Positions 1 through 6,668 of a stretch of 11,827 nucleotides of DNA are shown here, piece after piece. The notes under the pieces were generated by a model, which searched no databases, had not been told where the DNA came from, and saw nothing but the letters and a program-made list of their open reading frames with translations. The DNA lies in contig JBCCHY010000030.1 of NCBI GenBank assembly GCA_039028495.1, forward strand, positions 1 through 11,827, written 5' to 3'. This DNA comes from JBCCHY01 sp039028495. Its GTDB lineage: Bacteria > Patescibacteriota > Saccharimonadia > Saccharimonadales > VXPC01. Numbering within the stretch: position 1 is the first letter of the stretch; the number at the start of each line of letters is the position of its first letter. A program made the translations under genes and the position numbers.

Positions 1-299
1 ACCATGTAGTCGTCGGCCCCAGCTTCTAGCCCTTGGACCTTGGCTTCTTCGGTGTTACGAGACGAAAGCATTAGTACTGGTGTTCTTATACCGGAGTCTC
101 TGAGCTCTCTGCAGACATCGATACCATTCTTTGATGGCATAATAACATCTAGTATGATGGCGTCATACCTATTGGTACTGCCTTTACGATACGCTTCTAG
201 GCCATCTTGTGCACTGTCGACGTTATGACCACTAGCGGTTAATGAGCGTTTTAAGTACTCTATTAACATAACCTCGTCGTCGACAACCAATATTTTCAT
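1..299 (-). CDS. Response regulator, N-terminal receiver domain (partial, runs off left edge)
   Basis: This is the first 99 codons of a two-component response regulator; the rest lies beyond the window. The minus-strand translation begins MKILVVDDEVMLIEYL and contains all visible receiver landmarks: the acidic pair D7-D8, the phospho-acceptor D51 in LDVIMP, the switch Ser79 in LMLSS, and the GADDYM motif at 94-99. The conserved Lys should follow within a residue or two of the edge. The GADDY sequence is typical of OmpR/PhoB-type regulators, which add a winged-helix DNA-binding domain, but that part cannot be seen, so the output type is inferred. It is divergent from the histidine kinase at 534, which may be its partner. 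The ATG at 299 has no Shine-Dalgarno; an extended -10 element lies about 25 bases upstream. Confidence 0.9.
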   Translation of the reverse strand, partial: MKILVVDDEVMLIEYLKRSLTASGHNVDSAQDGLEAYRKGSTNRYDAIILDVIMPSKNGIDVCRELRDSGIRTPVLMLSSRNTEEAKVQGLEAGADDYM

Positions 300-323
300 T
301 TTACTTTCGTTGTTTGTGCTTTA

Positions 324-332
324 ATAATAACA
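324..332 (-). promoter_or_regulatory. Extended -10 element for the leftward response regulator
   Basis: On the minus strand the sequence reads TGT followed by TATTAT, an extended -10 with five of six consensus bases. A start about 7 bases downstream would give a leader of roughly 18 nt before the ATG at 299. No good -35 is visible at 17 bp, which fits the extended -10 class. Confidence 0.4.
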
Positions 333-431
333 GGCTGGCCTTATTAGACCATATAACCGGAACTTTTCTATCTAAATTTAATCATTCTGTAACTTTAGTA
401 AGTTAGCTACTCATAAAACAGACCGATCAGT

Positions 432-460
432 TTGCATAAGCGTAAGAACTTATGGATAAT
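432..460 (+). promoter_or_regulatory. Candidate promoter for the histidine kinase
   Basis: TTGCAT at 432-437 and GATAAT at 455-460 are separated by 17 bp, and a TG lies directly before the -10 hexamer. The -10 matches five of six consensus bases and the -35 only three. A start near 467 would leave a leader of about 67 nt to the ATG at 534. Confidence 0.35.
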
Positions 461-533
461 ACCTTGCAAGATTATGCTAAAAAATATAGAGGCGGTGGGA
501 ACTATTGCGTCACTGAGTGTGGGTTAGCTAGAC

Positions 534-1793
534 ATGTTCGGAAGAAACAAGAAGAACGAAGATGCAGCAGCAGCACAGACCAAGCTGAGCGATATCATAC
601 TCAGCGCCATTGATGACGGAGTTGTCCTGATAGATCCCGAGGGCAAGATAGCCAGTTTTAACCAAGCAGCAGAAGAAATATCCGGCTGGCAAAGTGGCGA
701 TACGTTAGGTCTAGACTACAAATCTGTTATCAAATTCGTGGACACCAAAGGAGAATCCTACAGCGAAGATCCTATATCTAGGTCAATGTCAGAGAAGCAA
801 GTCGCCCGAGATAACGAAGTTGAGCTGCAAACAGCGTCTAAAAAGCAGGTCCCTATTTTCATCAGTTGCTCGCCTCTACTGGGTAGCGGAGAGCAGTTCG
901 AAGGAGTCGTTGCTGTTTTCCGTGACGTTAGCAAAGAAAGGGTAGAAGAATCTCAGCGAGCAGAGTTCATAAGCACAGCAAGCCACGAAATGCGCACACC
1001 GGTTGCAGCGATAGAGGGCTACCTAGCACTGGCGACTAACGATGCGGTTTGCAAAATAGATAGCAAGGCCCGAGATTATCTGGAAAAAGCACACTCTAGC
1101 ACACAACACCTCGGCAAATTATTCCAGGACCTGCTAACTGCCGCAAAGAGCGAAGACGGTAGGCTGACCAATCATCCTGTAGTAACAGAAGTCGGAGCAT
1201 TCTTGCAGGAAGTAGCTGATGCTAATCGATTCGCGGCAGAGAAAAAGGGTCTAAGCGTTGATTTTTTGGTTGGCTCAGAGAGTGATAGTCAATTTGGCAA
1301 AACAAGCACCAGAACCGATGCCACAGGCAGCGGTTCACAGGCGAAAACAATCAAGCCCCTCTATTACGCCCACATTGATCCAGACCGTATGCGCGAAGCA
1401 ATCACTAATCTATTTGATAACGCGGTCAAATATACAGAGCAGGGCAAGATAACAATCTCAATCGCAGGTGATGACAAAGTTGTACAGCTACGTATATCAG
1501 ATACAGGTCCTGGCATACCGGCCGAAGATGTCCCGCATCTCTTCCAGAAATTCTACCGCGTCGATAACTCATCAACGAGGACAATTGGTGGTACAGGTCT
1601 TGGTCTATTCATTACCAAAAAAATCGTTGAGCTGTATAACGGAAAGATTTGGGTCGAGAGCACACTCGACAAAGGCTCTACATTCTTTATAAACCTACCT
1701 AGACTGAGCTCAACACAGGCCCAGGCCATGAAATCTACCGAATCACAGGACCAAATCATACCGACAGAAAGTCTAGGGATACCAAAGGTGTAG
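534..1793 (+). CDS. Soluble PAS-containing sensor histidine kinase
   Basis: A 419-residue sensor kinase that should autophosphorylate on His and pass the phosphate to a response regulator. A PAS-like sensory domain spans about 17-135, ending in the typical VAVFRDVSKERVEE linker. HisKA follows with phospho-acceptor H151 in the H-box (SHEMRTP). The ATPase domain shows the N-box (REAITNLFDNAVKY, N292/N296), G1 (DTGPGIP, 323-329), the F-box around FQKFYR (337-342) and G2 (GGTGLGL, 352-358). There is no membrane segment or signal peptide, so it should act in the cytoplasm. A polar stretch at about 246-275, rich in Ser, Thr and Gly, lies between HisKA and the N-box and looks like an insertion. The last 30 residues are a polar tail. 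An in-frame TAG at 525-527 makes ATG 534 the first possible ATG start. Likely partners are the regulators on both sides. Confidence 0.93.
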   Translation: MFGRNKKNEDAAAAQTKLSDIILSAIDDGVVLIDPEGKIASFNQAAEEISGWQSGDTLGLDYKSVIKFVDTKGESYSEDPISRSMSEKQVARDNEVELQTASKKQVPIFISCSPLLGSGEQFEGVVAVFRDVSKERVEESQRAEFISTASHEMRTPVAAIEGYLALATNDAVCKIDSKARDYLEKAHSSTQHLGKLFQDLLTAAKSEDGRLTNHPVVTEVGAFLQEVADANRFAAEKKGLSVDFLVGSESDSQFGKTSTRTDATGSGSQAKTIKPLYYAHIDPDRMREAITNLFDNAVKYTEQGKITISIAGDDKVVQLRISDTGPGIPAEDVPHLFQKFYRVDNSSTRTIGGTGLGLFITKKIVELYNGKIWVESTLDKGSTFFINLPRLSSTQAQAMKSTESQDQIIPTESLGIPKV

Positions 1794-1811
1794 CAAAAAC
1801 CAAAATGCTCA

Positions 1812-1820
1812 TGGTATAAT
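1812..1820 (+). promoter_or_regulatory. Extended -10 promoter for the receiver/tail protein gene
   Basis: TGG followed by TATAAT gives a full-consensus extended -10. It starts 19 bases after the kinase stop codon. The -35 region (TAGCAA at 1791-1796, 18 bp spacer) is weak. A start near 1827 would give a leader of about 40 nt, so the response regulator can be transcribed independently of the kinase. Confidence 0.6.
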
Positions 1821-1847
1821 CGACGCAAATGAAATCAACAAAAATAT

Positions 1848-1858
1848 AGGGTGAGGGA
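1848..1858 (+). promoter_or_regulatory. Ribosome binding site of the receiver/tail protein gene
   Basis: AGGGTGAGGGA lies 9 bases before the ATG at 1868 and includes GGTGA and GAGG, which can pair with the 3' end of 16S rRNA. It is the only clear Shine-Dalgarno in front of a gene in this window, so it stands out against the neighbouring genes. Confidence 0.5.
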
Positions 1859-1867
1859 CTAATTCAA

Positions 1868-3340
1868 ATGGCTAAAAAAATAATGCTAGTCGAAGATGAC
1901 AGCAACCTGCGCGAAATATACGGCGCCAGACTACTAGCTGAAGGGTACGAGATAGTCTCTGCACAGGATGGAGAAGAGGCGCTTGCACTGGCCGTTAAAG
2001 AAAAGCCGGATCTGATTATTAGCGATGTGATGATGCCCAAGATAAGCGGATTTGATATGCTAGACATTCTCCGATCTACCCCCGAGACAAAAGATACCAA
2101 GGTCATCATGATGACTGCCCTTAGCCAGGTAGAAGACAAAGCCCGCGCCAGCAAGCTTGGGGCTGACAAGTACCTAGTCAAATCCCAAGTTACGCTCGAA
2201 GACGTAGCTCGTGTTGTACACGAGATACTTGGTGACGCTCCAGCAGATGACAGCGCTGCTACAGACGATGATGAAACTGAAACCCCCGAAGAACCAGTCG
2301 AAGCTGAAGCTAACTCTACAGAGCCTGAAGAAACATCATCACCAGCGGCGGCACCAGTCGTAGCCGCGGCCGCGGCCGCGGCCGCTCCTGCAGTCGCAGA
2401 GCATGAACCTGCAACACCAGAAGAACCAGTAGTCGTGCAAGCACCGCCAGAAACACCAGCTCCTGCTCCAGCTACAGAACCTGTTGCACCTAGCAGTGAC
2501 CTAGCCCCAGCACAGCCAGCTCAGCCACAAGTAGCGGGAACAGTAACGCCCGACGTAGCAGCTCCTGCTCCAACAGAACCTACTGCTAATCAAACAGCTC
2601 AGCCAACAGCTGAGCCACCCGCTGCCACCCCGGCCCCTCCAGCAGATCCTGTACAAGCTCCACAAACTACCGCAGTTGACGAACCTGCAGCCACAGAAGA
2701 CTCTCAAGCCACACCTCAAAGTGACCCAAGTGTTTCTGGACTTCCGGGCCTTAGCCTAGACGGCACTACTTCAACTGCTTTGCCTGCAACCGATAACCAT
2801 ACTCCAGCTACTGAAGAACCAGCAGCATCTAGCGACCTAGAGCTTCCTGACCTAAGCGCAATTAGTAAGTCACTCGACCCAGTTAAATCAACAGATATGG
2901 CTAGCCAACAGGGAGTGGATACTGGTCTCGCTGAGGCAGCGACTGCAGCCAACTCTGAACCGAGTGCACAAGCAGCTACCGAAGTTGCTAGCCAGATAGA
3001 CCAGGCAATCCAGTCAGACTCTACAGTGCCAGTAGTACAGGCTCCTCTTGAGCCCGCTACTGAAGCCCCACAGCCAGCTCAGGCACAAGTGGAGGCACCA
3101 GCACCGGCAGCTCCTGCTGTAGCAGGCAAGAAAGTAATCCAGCCGCTCAGCACATCACCTGAACCGACACCAGCTCCAGCACCTGCACCAGCTGCACCTC
3201 CAGCACAACCACAAGTTAGTCCTACTGCAGCTGACGCGACTACTCCGACACCGGCGCCCGCTCAAGACGCGTACACTCTCCCAGACCCCAATGCAGCTCC
3301 TGCAGAGCAACCTATTGACCCAAATAGCGTCGCCCTGTAA
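1868..3340 (+). CDS. Response regulator receiver domain with long Pro/Ala/Thr/Glu-rich tail
   Basis: The first 122 or so residues form a complete receiver domain: acidic residues E9-D10-D11, phospho-acceptor D53 in ISDVMMP, switch T83 in MMTA and K105 in YLVKSQV. The kinase lies 74 bp upstream, so phosphorylation by it is likely. Residues 123-490 are low-complexity, rich in Ala, Pro, Thr, Glu and Gln, with an acidic start (DDDETETPEEP) and Ala-Pro repeats towards the C-terminus. I see no DNA-binding, enzymatic or membrane domain in the tail. It should be disordered and could act as a tether or interaction platform; that is inference. Reading frame and translation signals are intact, so it is not an obvious frameshift product. 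It has its own promoter and ribosome binding site. Confidence 0.88.
   Translation: MAKKIMLVEDDSNLREIYGARLLAEGYEIVSAQDGEEALALAVKEKPDLIISDVMMPKISGFDMLDILRSTPETKDTKVIMMTALSQVEDKARASKLGADKYLVKSQVTLEDVARVVHEILGDAPADDSAATDDDETETPEEPVEAEANSTEPEETSSPAAAPVVAAAAAAAAPAVAEHEPATPEEPVVVQAPPETPAPAPATEPVAPSSDLAPAQPAQPQVAGTVTPDVAAPAPTEPTANQTAQPTAEPPAATPAPPADPVQAPQTTAVDEPAATEDSQATPQSDPSVSGLPGLSLDGTTSTALPATDNHTPATEEPAASSDLELPDLSAISKSLDPVKSTDMASQQGVDTGLAEAATAANSEPSAQAATEVASQIDQAIQSDSTVPVVQAPLEPATEAPQPAQAQVEAPAPAAPAVAGKKVIQPLSTSPEPTPAPAPAPAAPPAQPQVSPTAADATTPTPAPAQDAYTLPDPNAAPAEQPIDPNSVAL
2363..2385 (+). repeat. Tandem hexamer repeat (GCCGCG) encoding an alanine run
   Basis: GCCGCG is repeated 3.8 times inside the response-regulator tail and encodes most of an eight-alanine run (residues 166-173). 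Each unit is two codons long, so slippage would lengthen or shorten the run without breaking the frame. It is a local GC-only patch within otherwise mixed sequence. Confidence 0.8.
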
Positions 3341-3358
3341 AGAGTTCACTGCTTACGA

Positions 3359-3364
3359 TAGAAT
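3359..3364 (+). promoter_or_regulatory. -10-like element directly upstream of the pseudouridine synthase
   Basis: TAGAAT matches five of six -10 consensus bases and ends 6 bases before the ATG at 3371. Transcription would start at or next to the start codon, giving a leaderless mRNA. No Shine-Dalgarno is present between 3340 and 3371, and no -35 is convincing. Confidence 0.35.
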
Positions 3365-3370
3365 ACAGAC

Positions 3371-4027
3371 ATGCGTTTAAACCGCTATCTTGCCTACAGG
3401 TACGGCGTCTCTAGACGAAAAGCCGACGATGCAATATCGGGCGGCGATGTTTATGTTAATGGCGATCCAGCGCAACTCGGTCAGCAGATAGACGTCAACA
3501 TAGATCGTATAGACTGGCCTGGTATGCAAAAGATCAGTATAAAGCCGACCATCATACTCCTACACAAACCAGTCGGCTATGTATCAAGTAGATCGGGGCA
3601 GGGTAGCCAAAGTCTATATGAGCTATTACCTGAGAAATACCACCACCTAAAAATTGCAGGGCGACTGGATAAAGATAGTAGTGGCCTCATTTTACTCACA
3701 AACGATGGCCAGTTATTACACGAAATGACTCACCCAAGTAATCAAAAGAATAAGCGCTATATTGTCTCACTCGACAAGCCACTAGAGAAAGAACATATGA
3801 ATGAAATTATCTTTGGAGTGGACATAAGTGACGAGAGGCCAAGTAGATTTCACATTTCGGACTATCAAGATGCTCGCAGTTATGTAGTTGATATCTCAGA
3901 AGGACGTAATCGGCAGATACGCCGCACGTTTGAAGCTCTCGGATACCTAGTAGAGAGCCTGCACCGCATCATGATAGATGAGCATACTATAGACGGTCTA
4001 GAGACTGGTCAACACAAGCAGCTCTAA
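3371..4027 (+). CDS. RsuA/RluB/RluE/RluF-family rRNA pseudouridine synthase
   Basis: A 218-residue enzyme that converts a specific uridine in ribosomal RNA to pseudouridine. An S4 RNA-binding domain occupies about 1-50 (RLNRYLAYRYGVSRRKADDAI, then VYVNG). The catalytic domain begins at about 60 with ILLHKPVGYVSS. The signature GRLDKDSSGLILLTNDG holds the catalytic Asp100, and the family motif EGRNRQIRRTFEALG is at 177-191. These identify the family, but whether the target is 16S (RsuA) or 23S (RluB/E/F) cannot be read from the sequence, so no symbol is given. Length is normal for the family. ATG 3371 starts directly at the S4 domain. It precedes der, as ribosome-maturation genes often do. Confidence 0.92.
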   Translation: MRLNRYLAYRYGVSRRKADDAISGGDVYVNGDPAQLGQQIDVNIDRIDWPGMQKISIKPTIILLHKPVGYVSSRSGQGSQSLYELLPEKYHHLKIAGRLDKDSSGLILLTNDGQLLHEMTHPSNQKNKRYIVSLDKPLEKEHMNEIIFGVDISDERPSRFHISDYQDARSYVVDISEGRNRQIRRTFEALGYLVESLHRIMIDEHTIDGLETGQHKQL

Positions 4028-4038
4028 CACTAGTCGTG

Positions 4039-4044
4039 TATACT
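4039..4044 (+). promoter_or_regulatory. -10-like element upstream of der
   Basis: TATACT lies 10 bases before the ATG at 4055, within the 27-base gap after the pseudouridine synthase. If used, the leader would be only about 4 nt. There is no Shine-Dalgarno in the gap. Confidence 0.35.
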
Positions 4045-4054
4045 TGTCATACTC

Positions 4055-5395
4055 ATGAGTAAGAAAACACCGATTGTTGCCATTGTCGGACGAGCCAATG
4101 TAGGTAAGAGCTCCTTATTTAACGTTCTTGTAGGCGCTAAACAGGCAATTGTTGCCCGCGAAGCAGGTACAACTCGCGACTCTATCACTGAAATCATTGA
4201 TGTAAATGGCAAACCGGCGTGGTTAGTCGATACGGCTGGGCTCAAAAACGCAGAGGATGAGTTCGAAGCAAGCATCCAGGATCAAATAGCTCAAGCTGCT
4301 GATAGTGCGGACCATATACTAGTGATGATCGAAGCCGACCGTATCATTGACGATGAAGACAGGCGCGTAGCAAAGACTGCTCTCAAGACAAAAAAACCTG
4401 TGACTCTCGTCGTTAACAAAATAGACCGCAATCAAAAAGCTGAATTGTCTGACTTTCAAAAACTGGGGGTCAAAGATATCTACACAACCAGCACCACCAC
4501 GAGACAGGGGATCTCAGAACTACTTAACCATCTAGATGTCAGTTTGCCGCTGACAGAATACAATACTGACCATAGCACCATAAAGATTGCACTTCTCGGC
4601 CGACCAAATGTTGGTAAGAGCGCGCTTTTTAATGCTCTTGCTAAGAAACAGCAGGCGGTGGTTTCTGATCGAGCAGGCACCACGAGGGACGTAAACAAGC
4701 AGACTATTCGCTATCACGGCAAAGAGCTGCAGCTTATGGATACCGCCGGCATACGCAGAAGCGGTAAGATCGAAGTCGGCATCGAACGCTTCAGTGTTAT
4801 CAGGTCACTACGTGCGATTGAGGATGCGGATATCTGCCTGCTCCTAACCGACGTGAACGAACCAGCAACAGTACTAGATCAGAAAATAGCCGGCCTTATC
4901 AAAGACGCCGGTAAGGGTCTCGTGATCATCGTTAGTAAATGGGATACTGCTGAAAAAGACGCCTTCACGAGAGACAAACTAGCTGCAAAGTTCAGACATC
5001 AATTTGACTTTGTGCCCTGGGCGCCAATGATCTTTACTAGCTCAGTGAGCGGTCAAAACGTCACAAAGCTATTCGACCTAGCACTCCAGCTACACGAAGC
5101 TCGTACTAAGAAAATTAAAACCAGCCGTCTCAACAAATGGCTAGCATCAGTAATCATCAGCCATCCTCCAGCCGGGTTAAAGAACACCCACCCACGCATC
5201 AACTACGTTACTCAGACAGATGACGCTACACCAACATTCAAGTTTTTTGGCTCCTACATGAAATACCTACACTGGGGATACAAGCGACATCTAGAGCGGC
5301 GCCTGCGCGAAGAATTCGGCTTCGAAGGCACGGCCATCAAAATGACATTCACCGAAAAACATGACGAACGCAAATCAAAAGGCAAAAAGAAATGA
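4055..5395 (+). CDS. der: Ribosome-assembly GTPase Der (EngA)
   Basis: A 446-residue protein with the tandem G-domain layout unique to Der, which promotes maturation of the large ribosomal subunit. G-domain 1: P-loop GRANVGKSS (12-20), DTAG (59-62), NKID (121-124). G-domain 2: P-loop GRPNVGKSA (182-190), DTAG (229-232), then SKWD (294-297). The KH-like C-terminal domain spans about 350-435, and the tail is basic (ERKSKGKKK). The G4 motif of domain 2 normally reads NKxD; here the Asn is Ser294, which could weaken guanine recognition. Length is typical. The stop codon overlaps the next start as ATGA. Confidence 0.97.
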   Translation: MSKKTPIVAIVGRANVGKSSLFNVLVGAKQAIVAREAGTTRDSITEIIDVNGKPAWLVDTAGLKNAEDEFEASIQDQIAQAADSADHILVMIEADRIIDDEDRRVAKTALKTKKPVTLVVNKIDRNQKAELSDFQKLGVKDIYTTSTTTRQGISELLNHLDVSLPLTEYNTDHSTIKIALLGRPNVGKSALFNALAKKQQAVVSDRAGTTRDVNKQTIRYHGKELQLMDTAGIRRSGKIEVGIERFSVIRSLRAIEDADICLLLTDVNEPATVLDQKIAGLIKDAGKGLVIIVSKWDTAEKDAFTRDKLAAKFRHQFDFVPWAPMIFTSSVSGQNVTKLFDLALQLHEARTKKIKTSRLNKWLASVIISHPPAGLKNTHPRINYVTQTDDATPTFKFFGSYMKYLHWGYKRHLERRLREEFGFEGTAIKMTFTEKHDERKSKGKKK

Positions 5396-5979
5396 AGATA
5401 GACTGGGGCCAGTTAAGGGACTACCACAGTGTGCCTGAGAGCCGAGAGACAGTGCAGGAATTGGCAAGCAGAATTGCTAGTGTTCTACTGGAATTATCAA
5501 TTAATCCCATGTCTGTAGCCGGTGGTTTTGATGATATATGGCGCGCTATACAGTACCGAGCACCAAACTGCCTCTCTGGATCAGCGATTTTAGCAGCAGG
5601 AGTACCGAGCGTAGCCTCCGGCGTATCTACAGCTCTAGTCCGGATGAATGGTGATCCGAATTCTGCCCACTACCAGATAAACATTGGGGAGTGCGGGGAA
5701 GAAGGTCTGGTCTATGCGGTTGAACGTGGAGACATATCGGACGAGCCTTTCAGGATTACCGGATCCATGATTGGGTACGATCTGTTTCAACGACTCATAG
5801 CATCCGGTAATCAATGTGCCTGGACACTGTTCCAAAAGAGATGCTCCGAACAAAGCAAAACCCCAAAAACTATAGATGTGTTAGACCAGGGCATCTCAGA
5901 TACAGAACCAGTTGGTCTGGTAGAACAAACTTCGACGAAGGACCAACGTTATTTGTCGCTTTTGCAGACCCCATCGTAG
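5392..5979 (+). CDS. Unrecognised protein translationally coupled to der
   Basis: I do not recognise this 195-residue protein. Its ATG overlaps the der stop codon (ATGA), so it is very likely translated by coupling with Der, and its start is set by that overlap. It has no signal peptide or membrane segment. The N-terminal part (MKIDWGQLRDYHSVPESRETVQELASRIASVLLELS) looks helical. The middle has a Gly/Ala/Ser-rich stretch around 42-80 (AGGFDDIWRAIQYRAPNCLSG, then AILAAGVPSVASG) that reads like a folded domain with turns. The C-terminus from about 150 is polar and probably loose. Three Cys are present (60, 99, 117 approximately) plus one near 130, with no clear metal-binding spacing. Context with der suggests but does not prove a ribosome-related role. 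Confidence 0.7.
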   Translation: MKIDWGQLRDYHSVPESRETVQELASRIASVLLELSINPMSVAGGFDDIWRAIQYRAPNCLSGSAILAAGVPSVASGVSTALVRMNGDPNSAHYQINIGECGEEGLVYAVERGDISDEPFRITGSMIGYDLFQRLIASGNQCAWTLFQKRCSEQSKTPKTIDVLDQGISDTEPVGLVEQTSTKDQRYLSLLQTPS

Positions 5980-6017
5980 CTCTAGAAAAAATATACGCCG
6001 AGAGATAGCTAAAAAGC

Positions 6018-6026
6018 TGCTACTAT
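6018..6026 (+). promoter_or_regulatory. Extended -10 element directly upstream of pth
   Basis: TGC followed by TACTAT forms an extended -10 (four of six hexamer bases). It ends 6 bases before the ATG at 6033, placing the expected transcription start on the start codon. No Shine-Dalgarno is present in the 53-base gap after the preceding gene. Confidence 0.4.
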
Positions 6027-6032
6027 AGCGAT

Positions 6033-6668
6033 ATGGGAATAGTAGTTAAAAAAAGTGACGAAGTGACCAAGCTTGGAGCACTGTATAGCTTTGGGCTTGA
6101 GCGGACACTACTCATAGTGGGCCTCGGCAATCCCGGCAAACAATACCTAAACAATCGACACAACTATGGGTTTACGACGCTTGAGCGGTTCGCCCAAACT
6201 AACGGGCTCAGCTGGAAAGAAGACACGAAGATGAAGGGCCACGTAGCATCAGGTAATATCGCCGGCTGCAAAATAATGCTCTTAAAACCTATGACATTCA
6301 TGAACGAGTCAGGCCAGGCAGTGCGGGCAGCTCTAGACTACTACAAGCTGCCCACGAGCTCACTACACGTCATATACGACGAAGCCGACCTAGACCTCGG
6401 CCACATCCGTGTTGGCCAAGGAGGCGGGTCAGCAGGCCACAACGGCATCAAATCTATTGATCAACATATCGGAGCAGGGGAGTACACTAAAATCCGCCTG
6501 GGAATAGGGCCAAAAGACCCGCCCCAGATAGACCTTGCTGACTTTGTGCTGCAAGATTTTCCCAAAGACCAAATGGAAGTAGTCAAAAAAGTAGTTCAGG
6601 AAACCTGCGCCATGCTCGGCGAAGCAACCGCCACAGATCTCACATCCCAAACCCGCTCAGTCGTCTAA
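6033..6668 (+). CDS. pth: Peptidyl-tRNA hydrolase
   Basis: A 211-residue enzyme that releases peptides from prematurely dissociated peptidyl-tRNA so that the tRNA can be reused. All active-site landmarks are visible: N33 in VGLGNPGKQY, catalytic H43 in NRHNYGF, N91 in MTFMNESG, D116 in YDEADLDLG and N137 in GHNGIKS. The fold starts at about residue 26 (LLIVGLGNPG), so the ATG at 6033 gives an N-terminal extension of about 24 residues compared with typical Pth. No ATG lies nearer to the domain; a CTG in the extension is the only near-cognate candidate I noticed. The -10 element just upstream supports ATG 6033. The last 12 bases overlap the 3' end of the convergent minus-strand gene. Confidence 0.96.
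   Translation: MGIVVKKSDEVTKLGALYSFGLERTLLIVGLGNPGKQYLNNRHNYGFTTLERFAQTNGLSWKEDTKMKGHVASGNIAGCKIMLLKPMTFMNESGQAVRAALDYYKLPTSSLHVIYDEADLDLGHIRVGQGGGSAGHNGIKSIDQHIGAGEYTKIRLGIGPKDPPQIDLADFVLQDFPKDQMEVVKKVVQETCAMLGEATATDLTSQTRSVV

Larger units (their letters stand above)
300..533. other. Divergent intergenic region between response regulator and histidine kinase
   Basis: These 234 bases separate two divergent signalling genes. I see no coding sequence. They hold an outward promoter candidate for each side (listed separately) in AT-rich DNA. I found no strong palindrome that would mark an autoregulatory operator. Confidence 0.6.

Noticed and set aside
1868..3340. Frameshifted regulator whose output domain was lost to a reading-frame error
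   Set aside because: The tail composition is consistent over 365 residues in one frame, and the other frames show no conserved output domain.
5392..5979. Recoding of TGA as glycine, as in some CPR lineages
   Set aside because: der and the minus-strand phage-like gene end naturally at TGA at the expected protein length, and conserved glycines are encoded by GGN.
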